From assembly GCA_025210515.1 (NCBI GenBank), contig JAOARM010000018.1, forward strand, positions 62,001 through 126,000: a DNA stretch of 64,000 nucleotides, given 5' to 3'. Numbering within the stretch: the stretch's first letter is position 1; each line of letters opens with the position of its first letter. This DNA is from Vallitalea sp. GTDB lineage: Bacteria; Bacillota; Clostridia; Lachnospirales; Vallitaleaceae. Positions 38,123 through 48,732 of this stretch are shown piece by piece. The translations under genes were made by a program, and so were the position numbers. The notes beneath the pieces were generated by a model. It did no database searches. It was not told where the DNA came from and saw nothing but the letters and a program-made list of their open reading frames with translations.

Positions 38123-39793
38123 TTATATTAATTCATCTCTTACATAATAAGCTACATTAAGAGCATGATCAGATATCCTTTCATAATTACTAATTAAGTC
38201 AAGGAATACTACTCCTGTTGTTGAATCACATATATTTTGAGCTAGACGTCTAATATGTTTCTCTCTTAATTCTTCTTCAAGAGAATCAACTAAATCTTCA
38301 TTTTGTTCAACTTTTCTTACTACGTCAACATCATCATTTTCTCTTGCTTTTATAGCTAGTTCAATTGTTTCAATTGATCTATTTGATATATCTTCAATTT
38401 CTTGTTTAGCACTATCTGAAAAAGTTAATTCATTTTCAATATAATAATCTGCTAACTCAGCAATATTTTCTGCATGGTCACCAACACGTTCAATATCATT
38501 TACTGTATGAAATAAATTAGTTACTATTTCATGTTGACTTTCGTTAATAGAAGAATTACTTATCTTAACTAAGTATTCAGTTATAAGTCTTTCTAGTTTA
38601 TTAATATTCTTCTCTTCTTCTACTACTTTATCAACTTTACTTTTATCTTTTTCTATTAAAGCACTTGTTGCTAACTTGGCATTTTCAACTGCTCTATATC
38701 CCATAATTACTACTTCTTTTATGGCGTTCTCCACAGCAAAACTTGGTGTTTCTAATATTCTTTCATCTAAATGTCTAAGAGCCAAGTCTTCATCATTTTC
38801 ATCCTCATTGTCATCTCCTCGAACAATTTTCATAGAAAGACTAACAAGTTTATTAGCAAATGGAAATAATATCACTGTATTACTAACATTGAATATAGTA
38901 TGGAATATACTAATACCAACCATACTAATTGCCACATTATTACCAAAATCTGGATTTATGAATGTAAAGAAAATTACACATCCAACTGCAAATATAACAG
39001 TACCAATAATATTAAATAATAGATGAATATAAGCTGCTCTTTTAGCAGTTTTATTAGCACCTATACTAGATAACATAGCTGTAACACAAGTACCTATATT
39101 TTGTCCAAGAATAATATATACTGCCGCACTCCACGGTACAAAAGAAACTGTTGCAACAGCTTGCAAAATGGATACTGATGCAGAACTACTTTGGATAATT
39201 GCTGTTACTAAAGCTCCAGCAAGAATTCCAAGTATTGGGTTTCTTCCAAATGTTTTAAAAGCCTCAGTAAATGCAGGAGAATCTTTAAAAGGATCTATTG
39301 CATCTTTCATATAGTCAAGCCCTATAAACAATAGCCCAAAACCTATTATAATCTCACCTATTTGTTTTTTACGTTGGTTTTTTGAAAAGAATAGAAGTAT
39401 TGCACCAATACCTATAGCTAAAGGAGCAATTTTAGATGGTTTGAAAAATACTAACCACTCTTCACTAGATACAATCCATGATGTAATAGTTGTACCAATA
39501 TTTGCACCCATAATTACACCAACAGCTTGTGATAAATTAAATAATCCAGCATTAACAAAACCTACAACCATAACTGTACATGCCGAACTACTTTGAATAA
39601 TAGCTGTAACTACTGCACCAACTGTTACTGCTAAAAACCTATTATTAGTTAAAGCGCCTAGCAAACTTTTCATCTTATTACCAGCAGATTTTTGAAGCCC
39701 ATCAGCCATTATGTTCATTCCATATAAGAACATTCCAAATCCACCAATAAATGCAAAGAAGATAAATATGTATTCCTTAGTTAGCCAATTCAT
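38123..39793 (-). CDS. Na+/phosphate cotransporter with C-terminal PhoU-like domain (NptA family)
   Basis: 556 residues. The membrane part (about 1-310) has the two inverted repeat motifs Q-S-S-S-A-C-T-V near residue 66 and Q-S-S-S-A-S-V-S near 200 that mark this family. The C-terminal 220 residues are helical and PhoU-like. It imports phosphate with Na+. ATG follows AGGAGG. Three TTAACA-type repeats spaced by 11 bases lie about 165 bases upstream, suggesting PhoP control. Confidence 0.92.
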   Translation of the reverse strand: MNWLTKEYIFIFFAFIGGFGMFLYGMNIMADGLQKSAGNKMKSLLGALTNNRFLAVTVGAVVTAIIQSSSACTVMVVGFVNAGLFNLSQAVGVIMGANIGTTITSWIVSSEEWLVFFKPSKIAPLAIGIGAILLFFSKNQRKKQIGEIIIGFGLLFIGLDYMKDAIDPFKDSPAFTEAFKTFGRNPILGILAGALVTAIIQSSSASVSILQAVATVSFVPWSAAVYIILGQNIGTCVTAMLSSIGANKTAKRAAYIHLLFNIIGTVIFAVGCVIFFTFINPDFGNNVAISMVGISIFHTIFNVSNTVILFPFANKLVSLSMKIVRGDDNEDENDEDLALRHLDERILETPSFAVENAIKEVVIMGYRAVENAKLATSALIEKDKSKVDKVVEEEKNINKLERLITEYLVKISNSSINESQHEIVTNLFHTVNDIERVGDHAENIAELADYYIENELTFSDSAKQEIEDISNRSIETIELAIKARENDDVDVVRKVEQNEDLVDSLEEELREKHIRRLAQNICDSTTGVVFLDLISNYERISDHALNVAYYVRDELI

Positions 39794-39915
39794 TATGATT
39801 TCCTCCTAGTTGTTTTATATAATTAATTATTAATAGAAACTACTTGATTATTAACTTATATAATTGGTTACAACACATTTACTATAAATATAGAAATCTA
39901 CAATATTAATAATTA

Positions 39916-39986
39916 ATTATATGGAATAAAAAGTATTTTTAGAAAATTCGTGATAAAATGTAAATAATTTGTTAACTCATTGTTAA
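39916..39986 (-). promoter_or_regulatory. Pho-box-like direct repeats and -10 box of the phosphate transporter
   Basis: Minus-strand hexamers TTAACA (39986-39981), TTAACA (39975-39970) and TTTACA (39964-39959) are each 11 bases apart, with a weaker fourth (TCACGA, 39953-39948). TATAAT follows at 39921-39916. This is the layout of PhoP sites in Bacillus. The rest of 39794-40326 is AT-rich with no other feature except the likely promoter of the downstream plus-strand gene. Confidence 0.65.
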
Positions 39987-40326
39987 CAACATATTAATAT
40001 TATCATATTCATTCAAGCAAAAACAAGGAAAATCTTGCATTAAATATTTTTTTTATTAAGCATTTTTTCAGTAATTATGTTCATTCAAGTTATAATATCT
40101 TTTGTCCCAATATATTGCTTTTATACCATTCGTCTAACATATTAATAATTTAATTATTTTTTTGTGCATTTTCTATATATATAATTTTCCCCAAAACTTA
40201 TAATTTAATTTATAAAATCTTATATTCATGATTATATATCATAAAATTCCCTTGATTTTATTATAAATACAATGTTTAATATATACATAACTATGTCATT
40301 TTATAACAAAAGAAAGGTGATTTAAT

Positions 40327-41139
40327 ATGTATAAATATGATTTTCACACACATACTGATTTTTCTGGCGATTGTGAATTTCCTATGGAAATAATGATAGA
40401 ACATGCAATTAACAATAATTTTAAAAAACTATGTTTCACTGATCATTTTGACTATGATTTTCCTAGTACAGAACTTTCATTTCAATTAGATATACCTGCT
40501 TATTATAATAAATTTATGGAATTAAAAGAAAAATATAATAGTAAAATAGACTTATTATTTGGTATAGAAGTTGGTATTCAACCTCATATATATGACGTTA
40601 TTATAAAAACTATTAATAAATATCCTTTTGATTTTGTCATAGGTTCTACACATGTAATAAATAAGCAAGATCCATATTGCGGTGAATATTATAAGAACAA
40701 AACAAAAAAAGAAGCTTATGATAAATATTTAAAAGAGATTTTATATAATGTAAATAACTTTAATGATTATAATGTATATGGTCATCTAGATTATATTATT
40801 AGATATGGAAATTATGAAGATAAGAAGTTATACTATAAAGACTATAGTGATATTATTGACGCAATTTTATTAAAAATAATTGAATCAAATCATGGTATAG
40901 AAATTAATACATCTGGATATAGACAGAATTTCAAAGAACCTCACCCTAATGTAGATATTATTAAACGTTATGGAGAATTAGGTGGAGAAATTATTACTAT
41001 TGGTTCTGACTCTCATAATCCTGAACATCTTGCTTATAATTTCGATAAAGCTTGTAACTTATTATTGAAAAACGGTTTTAAATACTTCACTGTATTTAAG
41101 GAAAGAAAACCAGAATTCATAAAAATACCTTGTGTATAG
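40327..41139 (+). CDS. PHP-domain histidinol-phosphatase (HisJ family)
   Basis: 270 residues. Metal-binding motifs of PHP hydrolases: D-F-H-T-H-T-D-F at the N-terminus, F-T-D-H-F-D near 38, G-I-E-V-G near 78, G-S-T-H near 107, G-H-L-D near 156 and G-S-D-S-H near 235. It would dephosphorylate histidinol phosphate; no other his genes are near, so another phosphoester is possible. ATG follows AAAGGTG. Confidence 0.85.
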   Translation: MYKYDFHTHTDFSGDCEFPMEIMIEHAINNNFKKLCFTDHFDYDFPSTELSFQLDIPAYYNKFMELKEKYNSKIDLLFGIEVGIQPHIYDVIIKTINKYPFDFVIGSTHVINKQDPYCGEYYKNKTKKEAYDKYLKEILYNVNNFNDYNVYGHLDYIIRYGNYEDKKLYYKDYSDIIDAILLKIIESNHGIEINTSGYRQNFKEPHPNVDIIKRYGELGGEIITIGSDSHNPEHLAYNFDKACNLLLKNGFKYFTVFKERKPEFIKIPCV

Positions 41140-41245
41140 TTTAGTTTTCCCTAATTATTTATTTCATAATTAGTACATCTTATGTGGTTATAATAGACAA
41201 GAACTTATTGATATACTTAATATAACAATCATAGTAGGTGTTATT

Positions 41246-42238
41246 ATGAAATATAGCAATACTGATGTTGTAAAAATTCTATCAATAGACGGTGGTGGTG
41301 TGAGAGGATTAATACCTTGTATGTTTTTATCTCATCTTAGAAAAGAGCTAGATCGTACAGGTAACACTACTTCTTTTCACAAACTTTTCAATATTATATC
41401 TGGTACTTCTACAGGTTCGATAATATCGTTAATGTTAATAAAGCCGCCAAAAGATTATAGCGATAATGAACGTTTAGAGTTATTATTAGATTTATACGAA
41501 AACAAAACAAAGCTTATATTTCCAGAAGCTAATCATGAAATAGCACAGCATACTCGTCAATTTTTCAGACCCAAATATAATGGTAAGCAACTGAAAAAAC
41601 TATTAAGACAAAACCTAAAAGATTATACTTTAGACGATTCTTTAACTAACTTAATTGTACCAACTTATGATATGCGTGATATGTCATCTTTTTTATTTAA
41701 GCATAACAACAGTGCTATTAATACTAAAAATTTTTTATTAAAAGATGTAGCTCTTGCTTCTTCGGCAGCACCTACATATTTACCTCCTGCTAATATTAGA
41801 TGTATTAGTACGGGGAAGTCTTATTGCTTTGTTGATGGGGGAATTTATTGTAATAATCCTTCTCTATGTGCTTATACATATGCTAAAAATATATTTCCAA
41901 ATGCCAAAAAATATTTAATTATATCACTAGGTACAGGAAGTTACACAAGAACATATAAATGCAAAAACATAAAAAAATGGGGGATACTTGGATGGATGAA
42001 TCCATTTAATAAAGTACCTCTACTCTCTGCTTTTATGGATTCTCAAATTGATAGTGATAATTATGTAATTAGTAACATGGCAGATGTGAAAGAATACAGA
42101 TTCGAAGTATCCCTTGATGGAATAAGCTCTGAACTAGATGATTCATCTGATAAAAATATTGAGTTTCTAAAAGGCAAAGCTTCCGAACTTATTTTAGCTA
42201 AAAAAGATGAAATAAATAAAATAGTAAAAATATTATAG
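41246..42238 (+). CDS. Patatin-like phospholipase
   Basis: 330 residues. D-G-G-G-V-R-G near residue 17 forms the oxyanion hole, G-T-S-T-G near 50 holds the nucleophile Ser, and V-D-G-G-I-Y-C-N-N-P near 195 holds the catalytic Asp. No signal peptide. Patatin lipases cut acyl chains from lipids; some act as CBASS effectors, but no cyclase or Cap gene is beside it. ATG follows AGGTG. It converges with mnmA. Confidence 0.88.
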   Translation: MKYSNTDVVKILSIDGGGVRGLIPCMFLSHLRKELDRTGNTTSFHKLFNIISGTSTGSIISLMLIKPPKDYSDNERLELLLDLYENKTKLIFPEANHEIAQHTRQFFRPKYNGKQLKKLLRQNLKDYTLDDSLTNLIVPTYDMRDMSSFLFKHNNSAINTKNFLLKDVALASSAAPTYLPPANIRCISTGKSYCFVDGGIYCNNPSLCAYTYAKNIFPNAKKYLIISLGTGSYTRTYKCKNIKKWGILGWMNPFNKVPLLSAFMDSQIDSDNYVISNMADVKEYRFEVSLDGISSELDDSSDKNIEFLKGKASELILAKKDEINKIVKIL

Positions 42239-42244
42239 CAAGTT

Positions 42245-42290
42245 AAAAGTGTTGTTAAGAAAAATATAATTTTCTTTGACAACACTTTTT
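42245..42290. terminator. Bidirectional terminator between patatin gene and mnmA
   Basis: AAAAGTGTTGT (42245-42255) pairs with ACAACACTTTT (42279-42289), with an inner AGAAAA/TTTTCT stem; T tracts lie on both sides. Confidence 0.8.
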
Positions 42291-42300
42291 TAGTAATATA

Positions 42301-43392
42301 TTATTTTTCATTGTATCTTATAATGCTTCCACCACCAACTAATATATCTCCCTCATAGAAAACAACAGCTTGTCCAGGAGTTATTGCTCTTTGTGGTTGT
42401 TCAAAAACACATTTTAGTGTGTTTTCATCAATCATCTTTATTTTACATTTTGCTGGTTTATGACTATATCTAATCTTAGCTTCTAGTTCTAATTCTCCCT
42501 CAAGCTTTTCGATTGACATAAAATTAAGTTCATTTGCATATAAAGTATCGTTAAAAACATCATCATTATCACCAATAACTACTTCATTAGTATCTGGTCT
42601 TATTTCAATTACAAATGCAGGCTTACCTAATGATAATCCAAGTCCTTTTCTCTGTCCAACTGTATAATTAATAATACCTTTATGTTTTCCTAGTATGTTT
42701 CCATCCAAATCAACAAAATTTCCAGAAGGAATTTTATTGTTAGTATACTCTTCAATAAAAGAAGCATAATTGTTATCAGGTACGAAACATATCTCTTGAC
42801 TATCTGGTTTATTAGCTATTCTAACGTTAACTTTTTCAGCAATTTTTCTAACTTCTTCTTTATCATATTCACCTACAGGCATTAATGTATGTTCTAGTTG
42901 GTTTTGAGTAAGGTTATATAAAGCATATGTTTGATCTTTTCTAATCCCAACAGCTTTTTTTAATGTATATCTTCCATTAGGTAATTGTATTACTCTTGCA
43001 TAATGACCTGTTGCAATATACTTTGCTCCTATTTGCAATGATCTATCTAATAAAGACTCCCATTTAACATAGCGATTACATGCTATACATGGATTTGGAG
43101 TATTTCCTTTTTGATATTCATCAACAAAATAATCAATTACATTATCTTTAAATTCACCTTTAAAATTCATTACATAATAAGGAATCTCTAAGGAATTAGC
43201 AACTCTTCTAGCATCATCTACAGCACTGAGTCCGCAACATCCTCCACTTTCTTCTTGAACATCTATTTCTTCATCCTGCCATATTTGCATAGTTACACCT
43301 ATAACATCATAGCCCTGTTCTTTTAGTAGATATGCTGCAACAGAACTATCTACTCCTCCAGACATACCTACAACAACTTTTTCTTTGTTCAT
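42301..43392 (-). CDS. mnmA: tRNA 2-thiouridylase MnmA
   Basis: 363 residues. G-M-S-G-G-V-D-S-S is the PP-loop ATP site; T-P-N-P-C-I-A-C near 98 and S-Q-E-I-C near 200 hold the catalytic Cys pair; G-Q-R-K-G-L-G follows. It transfers sulfur from the cysteine desulfurase to U34 of tRNAs for Lys, Glu and Gln. ATG follows AGGTG. It is last in the iscR-iscS-iscU-mnmA run. Confidence 0.96.
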   Translation of the reverse strand: MNKEKVVVGMSGGVDSSVAAYLLKEQGYDVIGVTMQIWQDEEIDVQEESGGCCGLSAVDDARRVANSLEIPYYVMNFKGEFKDNVIDYFVDEYQKGNTPNPCIACNRYVKWESLLDRSLQIGAKYIATGHYARVIQLPNGRYTLKKAVGIRKDQTYALYNLTQNQLEHTLMPVGEYDKEEVRKIAEKVNVRIANKPDSQEICFVPDNNYASFIEEYTNNKIPSGNFVDLDGNILGKHKGIINYTVGQRKGLGLSLGKPAFVIEIRPDTNEVVIGDNDDVFNDTLYANELNFMSIEKLEGELELEAKIRYSHKPAKCKIKMIDENTLKCVFEQPQRAITPGQAVVFYEGDILVGGGSIIRYNEK

Positions 43393-43418
43393 CTTATCAC
43401 CTATCTAGTTATAATTAA

Positions 43419-43859
43419 TTAAGCTTCTTCAACATCATCATGATCGTGGTCGTGAATATCTTCTTTTGGCTCTTCTAATCCTTCAATATCAATTCCATGC
43501 TTTTGTGAATAATCCCATAGAGCAGCATGTAAAGCTTCTTCAGCAAGTAAAGAACAGTGAATTTTTGCTTTTGGAAGACCATCAAGAGCTTCAACTACAG
43601 CATCATTAGTAATTTTCATAGCTTCTCTAATTGTTTTGCCTTTTACTAGTTCTGTAGCAATACTACTTGTAGCAACTGCAGCTCCACAGCCAAATGTCTT
43701 AAATGTAACATCTTTTATAATTTCATCTTCTACTTTTAGATAGATTCTCATTATATCGCCACATTTAGCATTACCTACTGTACCAACTCCATCAGCGTTT
43801 TCTAATTCTCCCATATTTCTAGGATTTGTAAAATGATCCATAACTTTTTTTGTATACAT
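43419..43859 (-). CDS. iscU: Iron-sulfur cluster scaffold IscU/NifU-like
   Basis: 146 residues from ATG 43859 after GAGGTG. Three conserved Cys lie in N-A-K-C-G-D, F-G-C-G-A-A and K-I-H-C-S-L. The C-terminal tail H-D-H-D-H-D-D is His/Asp-rich, an extension seen in some clostridial NifU proteins that may bind metal. It accepts sulfur from the desulfurase encoded just upstream. Confidence 0.93.
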   Translation of the reverse strand: MYTKKVMDHFTNPRNMGELENADGVGTVGNAKCGDIMRIYLKVEDEIIKDVTFKTFGCGAAVATSSIATELVKGKTIREAMKITNDAVVEALDGLPKAKIHCSLLAEEALHAALWDYSQKHGIDIEGLEEPKEDIHDHDHDDVEEA

Positions 43860-43919
43860 ATTATACACCTCAATTTTCATATTTATAGTTATTTTAATTT
43901 AATTAAACTCTTAATTATA

Positions 43920-45101
43920 TTATTTTGATTCCTTAATAAAATCTTCATATAGTGGTGACATATCTCTTAATCTTTGAACTATTTCTGGTAATACTTCTAA
44001 TAAATAGTCAACATCTTCTTCTGTATTATCTATTCCTAATGTCATTCTAAGAGAACCATGTGCTATTTCATGAGGAAGACCTATACCAAGTAAAACATGG
44101 GATGGATCTAGTGAGCCTGATGTACAAGCTGATCCACTTGAACCACTGACACCTTTCATATCCAACATTATAAGTAATGATTCTCCTTCAATAAATCTAA
44201 AACTGTAATTTACATTATTAGGCAATCTATCAATAGGATGTCCATTTAATTTACAATAAGGAACTTTTTCTTTTATACCTTCTATTAGTCTTTTTCTTAG
44301 CATTAACATCTTCTTTGTTTTTTCTTCCATATTGTTAAGTGCTATTTCAACTGCTTTTCCAAGACCAACTATACCAGGTACATTTTCTGTTCCTGCGCGA
44401 CGTCTTCTCTCTTGTGCTCCACCATGTATATAAGCTTTTAATCTAATACCTTTTTTTACATATAATGCGCCTATACCTTTTGGTCCGTTTAATTTATGTC
44501 CAGTTAGAGAAAGCATATCAATATTACAATCTTGTACATCAACTGGAATTTGCCCTATTGCTTGAACTGCATCTGTATGAAATACTATACCTTTTTCTCT
44601 AGTTATTTGTCCTATTTCCTTAATTGGTTGAATAGTACCTATTTCATTATTTGCAAACATTACTGTTACTAATATAGTTGTTTCTTTAATAGCGTTTTTA
44701 AGATCATCTAAGTTTATCATTCCATATTCATCAACTGGCAAATACGTTACTTCATATCCATTTTTTTCAAGATATTGACATGTATGAAGCACAGCATGAT
44801 GTTCTACCATAGTAGTTATAATATGATTTCCTTTGTTTTTGTAGCTTTCTGCAATTCCTTTTATAGCCCAATTATCAGCTTCTGTTGCACCGCTAGTAAA
44901 AAATATTTCGGAAGTATCTGCATTAATTAATTTAGCAACTTGTCCTCTAGCTTCATCTATAGCATTTTTATTTACTTGTGCAATTTCATATACGCTTGAT
45001 GGGTTACCAAAATTTTGTGTGAAATATGGTATCATCGCCTCTAGCACTTCTGGATGTGTTGGAGTAGTTGCTGCGTTATCAAAATATACTCTTTTTTCCA
45101 T
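43920..45101 (-). CDS. iscS: Cysteine desulfurase (NifS/IscS family)
   Basis: 393 residues. Y-F-D-N-A-A-T-T-P at the start, L-T-G-H-K-L-N-G-P-K with the PLP Lys near 200, and G-S-A-C-T-S-G with the persulfide Cys near 325. It removes sulfur from cysteine for Fe-S clusters and tRNA thiolation. Its neighbours are iscR upstream and iscU, mnmA downstream. Confidence 0.96.
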   Translation of the reverse strand: MEKRVYFDNAATTPTHPEVLEAMIPYFTQNFGNPSSVYEIAQVNKNAIDEARGQVAKLINADTSEIFFTSGATEADNWAIKGIAESYKNKGNHIITTMVEHHAVLHTCQYLEKNGYEVTYLPVDEYGMINLDDLKNAIKETTILVTVMFANNEIGTIQPIKEIGQITREKGIVFHTDAVQAIGQIPVDVQDCNIDMLSLTGHKLNGPKGIGALYVKKGIRLKAYIHGGAQERRRRAGTENVPGIVGLGKAVEIALNNMEEKTKKMLMLRKRLIEGIKEKVPYCKLNGHPIDRLPNNVNYSFRFIEGESLLIMLDMKGVSGSSGSACTSGSLDPSHVLLGIGLPHEIAHGSLRMTLGIDNTEEDVDYLLEVLPEIVQRLRDMSPLYEDFIKESK

Positions 45102-45188
45102 TGTTATCTCCTCAATTCATATTATAAAATTATTTATTTTAGTAACGAATATTATTAATATCAACTTAACAACTAACTAAAATAATTA

Positions 45189-45608
45189 TTATTGATTATA
45201 ATGCTCATCTATTAAGTCTTGAAGTGATATATTATTAACAACTTCATTAATACTATCACTTATCTTTTTCCATACTACTTTCGTAATACAGCAATCAGGA
45301 TCATTACATTGTTTTTCCTCATTTACTAATACACAATCAACAGGATTAAGATTACCTTCTAAAGCTCTTAATATATCTCCTACTGAAATGTCTTTTGGTG
45401 ATTTTGCTAATGAATACCCACCTTTAGCACCTCTAACGCTTTTAACATATCCAGCTTTTTTAAGTATAGATATAATTTGTTCAAGATAGTTCATAGATAT
45501 ACCTTGACGTTCTGATATACTTTTTAGTGATATATTATCATCTTTGCCATTTATAACTAAATCAACCATAGCTCTTAATCCATAACGACCTTTTGTTGAT
45601 AGCTTCAT
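45189..45608 (-). CDS. iscR: Rrf2-family regulator IscR-like
   Basis: 139 residues from ATG 45608 (GGGGTG upstream; the TTG at 45617 is part of the leader). The winged helix begins M-K-L-S-T-K-G-R-Y-G-L and includes R-G-A-K-G-G-Y-S-L-A. Cys residues near 92, 101, 106 and 107 (C-N-D-P-D-C-C) can bind a [2Fe-2S] cluster. It likely represses its own operon when clusters are sufficient. Confidence 0.92.
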   Translation of the reverse strand: MKLSTKGRYGLRAMVDLVINGKDDNISLKSISERQGISMNYLEQIISILKKAGYVKSVRGAKGGYSLAKSPKDISVGDILRALEGNLNPVDCVLVNEEKQCNDPDCCITKVVWKKISDSINEVVNNISLQDLIDEHYNQ

Positions 45609-45628
45609 ACTTAACACCCCAATTCAAT

Positions 45629-45691
45629 TCCTAGTATAATAGTAGGATTTAAACATATTTAAAGAGTATCACTTTTTATTATTATTGTCAA
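45629..45691 (-). promoter_or_regulatory. Promoter and palindromic operator of the isc operon
   Basis: TTGACA (45691-45686), a 17-base spacer and TACTCT (45668-45663) on the minus strand. Downstream, TCCTA-N9-TAGGA (45629-45647) is a near-palindrome in the leader, a reasonable site for the Rrf2 regulator encoded next. Confidence 0.6.
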
Positions 45692-45711
45692 TATTAATAC
45701 AAAATAAAATG

Positions 45712-45736
45712 TGGCTGTCTCAAAATGAGACAGCCA
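45712..45736 (-). terminator. Terminator after clpE
   Basis: TGGCTGTCTCA and TGAGACAGCCA form a perfect 11-pair stem; on the minus strand CATTTTATTTTG follows. Confidence 0.75.
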
Positions 45737-45779
45737 TTAAAATTAACGCTATAGAGAATTTACTTCCTTTAATAATTAA

Positions 45780-48113
45780 TTACTGAAGCAATTCACTATT
45801 ACTTACTTCTATATTAACTTCATTATCTTTAACCATTACAGTAACAGTATCTCCATCTTTAATATTTCCTCTAATATAACTTTCTGCAATCTCATCTTCT
45901 ATATATCTTTGAATGACTCTTCTAAGTGGTCTTGCACCATACTTAGGTTCAAATCCTTTGTCTAAAACAAATTCTTTTAGCTCATCATGCATTTTAATAA
46001 TAATATTTTTATGTTTTGCTTCTGTAATTACTTCATAAAACATTAAATCAATAATATCTCTAAGCTCATCTTTGCTTAGCTCAGTAAATACAACTGTTTC
46101 ATCTATTCTATTAAGAAACTCTGGACGAAACACTTTTTCTAGAGCTTCTTTACATTTACGTTCTAGAGAATCATAATTATTTTTGCCAAATCCAATTCCA
46201 TTTGACTTTTGTGCTGTTCCTGCATTAGAAGTCATAATTATAACTGTATTTTCAAAATTAACGACTCTACCTGTACTATCAGTTAATCTTCCGTCTTCAA
46301 GTATTTGTAACAAAATATTAAATACGTCTATATGAGCTTTCTCAATTTCATCAAGAAGTATAACAGAATATGGCTTACGTCTTACTTTTTCTGTTAACTG
46401 TCCTGCTTGATCATATCCTACATATCCAGGAGGAGCTCCAATCAACTTAGAAACAGTGTGTTTTTCCATAAACTCTGACATATCAAATCTTATCATGGAG
46501 TCTTCGCTTCCATATAGTTCATATGCTAGTGCTTTAGTTAGTTCTGTCTTACCAACGCCAGTAGGGCCAACAAAAATAAATGATGAAGGCTTATTTTTCT
46601 TTTTAAATCCAGATCTATTTCTTCTTATTGTTTTAGCTAACCTTACTACTGCATTATCTTGCCCTATTACTCTTTTGTGTAACCTATCTTCCAGATTAAG
46701 TAGTTTTTTCGCTTCCGATTCTGAAATATTTTGTACTGGAATCTTAGTCCATGCTTCTATTACATATGCTATATCTTCTTTTGTAATGTGTTTGTTGTTA
46801 CATTGTTTTTCTATTTCTTGTATTTTATTTAGCAAGTTGAACTCTTTCACTTTACATTGTGCAGCCTTTTCAAAATCATCATTTGAAGCAGCTTGTTCTT
46901 TCTCATCTAGGACTATACTAAGTTCATCTCTTAATGCTTCTAGTTCAACTAGACCTAAGTTTAATAAATTAGCTCTAGATCCAGCTTCATCAATAACGTC
47001 AATTGCTTTATCTGGCAGGAATCTATCATTAATATATCTTTCTGATAAATTAACTGCATATTCTATTACTTCGTCAGAAATATTAACTTTATGAAAATCT
47101 TCATAGTAATTTTTGATGCCTTTAAGAATTAAGATAGAATCTTCCATACTTGGTTCATCTACTAAAACAGGCTGAAATCTTCTTTCAAGTGCAGAATCTT
47201 TTTCTATATGTTTTCTATACTCATCAAGAGTTGTAGCACCAATTACTTGTATTTCTCCTCTTGCAAGAGCTGGCTTTAATATGTTAGCTGCATTCATGGC
47301 TCCACCTTCTGCCTCTCCTGCTCCTACAATGTTATGAACCTCATCAATTACTAAAATTATATTTCCTTCCTCTTTTGCTTCATTAATTATAGCTTTCATC
47401 CTAGATTCAAATTGTCCTCTAAATTGAGTTCCAGCTACAACAGCAGTTAAATCTAATAAATATATTTCTGTTCCTATTAATTTAGCAGGTATTTGATTTT
47501 CTACTATTCTAACAGCCAATCCTTCAGCAATAGCAGTTTTACCAACACCTGGCTCACCAATTAAAACAGGGTTATTTTTAGAACGTCTGTTAAGAATTTG
47601 AATAACTCTATCTATCTCTCTATTTCTTCCAATTATACGATCAACTTTTCCAAGAGCAGCATTTTCAGTTAAATTAATTCCATAAGCATCTAAATATTTT
47701 CGCTTATTATTTTTATGAACTTTTTTCTTTTTACTCTTATTATTTTTTTGAGGTTCCTCATTATCATTAACACTTATTTCATCTTCTTCATATTCTGTAG
47801 ATTGATTATTATTCAAACTAGAAAATGCACTGTTTAATATGTTCATAAAAGGATTTTTCTTAGACTCATCTGGATCATTTATGGAAGAAGCTATATCGTC
47901 TATATCTACATCTCCTAACATACTCATCATTTGTTCATTAATATTTTCGAATTCTTCAGGACTCATACCACTTTGTCCTACAAGTTGTTCCAGAGGTGCC
48001 ATTCCGTTTTTCTGTGCGCAAGGAAGACATAATCCCATTCTCTCTTGTTTTCCTTCTACTAATTTTGTTACAAATACAACAGCTGTATTTTTATTACATA
48101 TAGAACATTTCAT
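45780..48113 (-). CDS. ClpE/ClpC-type ATP-dependent protease ATPase
   Basis: 777 residues from ATG 48113, nine bases after AAGGAG. An N-terminal zinc finger (C-S-I-C, later C-L-P-C) is the mark of ClpE. Two AAA modules follow: G-E-P-G-V-G-K-T-A near 190 and G-P-T-G-V-G-K-T-E near 515, with a UvrB/C-like coiled-coil insert between. It unfolds proteins for ClpP. The ClpE name is favoured over ClpC by the zinc finger and lack of a full ClpC N-domain. Monocistronic with its own terminator. Confidence 0.88.
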   Translation of the reverse strand: MKCSICNKNTAVVFVTKLVEGKQERMGLCLPCAQKNGMAPLEQLVGQSGMSPEEFENINEQMMSMLGDVDIDDIASSINDPDESKKNPFMNILNSAFSSLNNNQSTEYEEDEISVNDNEEPQKNNKSKKKKVHKNNKRKYLDAYGINLTENAALGKVDRIIGRNREIDRVIQILNRRSKNNPVLIGEPGVGKTAIAEGLAVRIVENQIPAKLIGTEIYLLDLTAVVAGTQFRGQFESRMKAIINEAKEEGNIILVIDEVHNIVGAGEAEGGAMNAANILKPALARGEIQVIGATTLDEYRKHIEKDSALERRFQPVLVDEPSMEDSILILKGIKNYYEDFHKVNISDEVIEYAVNLSERYINDRFLPDKAIDVIDEAGSRANLLNLGLVELEALRDELSIVLDEKEQAASNDDFEKAAQCKVKEFNLLNKIQEIEKQCNNKHITKEDIAYVIEAWTKIPVQNISESEAKKLLNLEDRLHKRVIGQDNAVVRLAKTIRRNRSGFKKKNKPSSFIFVGPTGVGKTELTKALAYELYGSEDSMIRFDMSEFMEKHTVSKLIGAPPGYVGYDQAGQLTEKVRRKPYSVILLDEIEKAHIDVFNILLQILEDGRLTDSTGRVVNFENTVIIMTSNAGTAQKSNGIGFGKNNYDSLERKCKEALEKVFRPEFLNRIDETVVFTELSKDELRDIIDLMFYEVITEAKHKNIIIKMHDELKEFVLDKGFEPKYGARPLRRVIQRYIEDEIAESYIRGNIKDGDTVTVMVKDNEVNIEVSNSELLQ

Positions 48114-48141
48114 ATCTATCATCTCCTTAACTAAGGCTAAG

Positions 48142-48172
48142 ATAAAAATAAATTTTATCTTAATTGTCAAAG
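48142..48172 (-). promoter_or_regulatory. Possible clpE promoter with a single CtsR-like half-site
   Basis: TTGACA (48170-48165), 17-base spacer, weak TTTTAT (48147-48142). GTCAAAG at 48166-48172 matches one CtsR heptad, but the second tandem heptad is missing. The remaining 48173-48594 is AT-rich with no gene seen; GTATAATATATATTATAC near 48495 is a simple palindrome. Confidence 0.35.
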
Positions 48173-48594
48173 TATAAGATAATTATTTATTTAATATAAC
48201 CCTTAGTAAACATTAATATTATACTGTATAATCTTTTAGCCTATTTTAATTGTAATTACTAAGTTATAGAAATGAATTTACAAAGTAATCATCTTATAAA
48301 CTTAACATATTTAACTTAATTAGTCTATAATATTTAGTCAACATTTAAGAAATTAACACTTTATTAACAAATTTTCTTTATTATATTATAGATGCCAAAT
48401 ATATGTTTTATGTATATTATGAAAATAAGTGATAGGAATAAGACACTAATAATAAGATGAATTTAACTCAAGAATAACGTTGGTAATATATGTATAATAT
48501 ATATTATACAGCTTGTTAATTTGAAATTAGAAACAAAAAATCTTCACCATATTAAGAATAATCATCATGTATGAGAAGAAATTAAAATTTTAAA

Positions 48595-48667
48595 AGCTGA
48601 AGAGCAGATTCGAACTGCCGACTTCTTGCTTACCATGCAAGTACTCTACCTACTGAGTTACTTCAGC
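48595..48667 (-). tRNA. tRNA-Thr (anticodon GGU)
   Basis: The minus strand folds as a cloverleaf: acceptor GCTGAAG with CTTCAGC, D-stem ACTC/GAGT, anticodon stem CTTGC/GCAAG with loop ATGGTAA giving GGT, and a T-arm with TTCGAAT. Position 8 is T and the discriminator is T; CCA is not encoded. The plus strand near 48605-48660 shows the usual GAGCAGATTCGAACTGC signature. Confidence 0.93.
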
Positions 48668-48683
48668 TTATTGACTGATATAT

Positions 48684-48711
48684 TTTATAACAAAATATAT
48701 CTATATGTCAA
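48684..48711 (-). promoter_or_regulatory. Promoter of tRNA-Thr
   Basis: TTGACA (48711-48706), a 16-base spacer and TATAAA (48689-48684), 16 bases before the tRNA 5' end. Confidence 0.6.
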
Positions 48712-48732
48712 GTAAATGAATCTTTTTTTATA

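Noticed and set aside
41246..42238. Patatin-like protein as a CBASS effector
   Set aside because: No nucleotidyltransferase, Cap2/Cap3 or other defence gene lies nearby; neighbours are a PHP phosphatase and mnmA.
46456..47094. 212-codon ORF on the plus strand inside clpE
   Set aside because: It is antisense to a clear AAA+ ATPase, with no ribosome site and biased low-complexity composition.
48166..48172. CtsR operator at clpE
   Set aside because: Only one heptad is present; CtsR sites need a tandem pair.
48485..48510. Possible operator GTATAATATATATTATAC
   Set aside because: A simple AT palindrome of a type expected by chance in this composition, with no gene start nearby.
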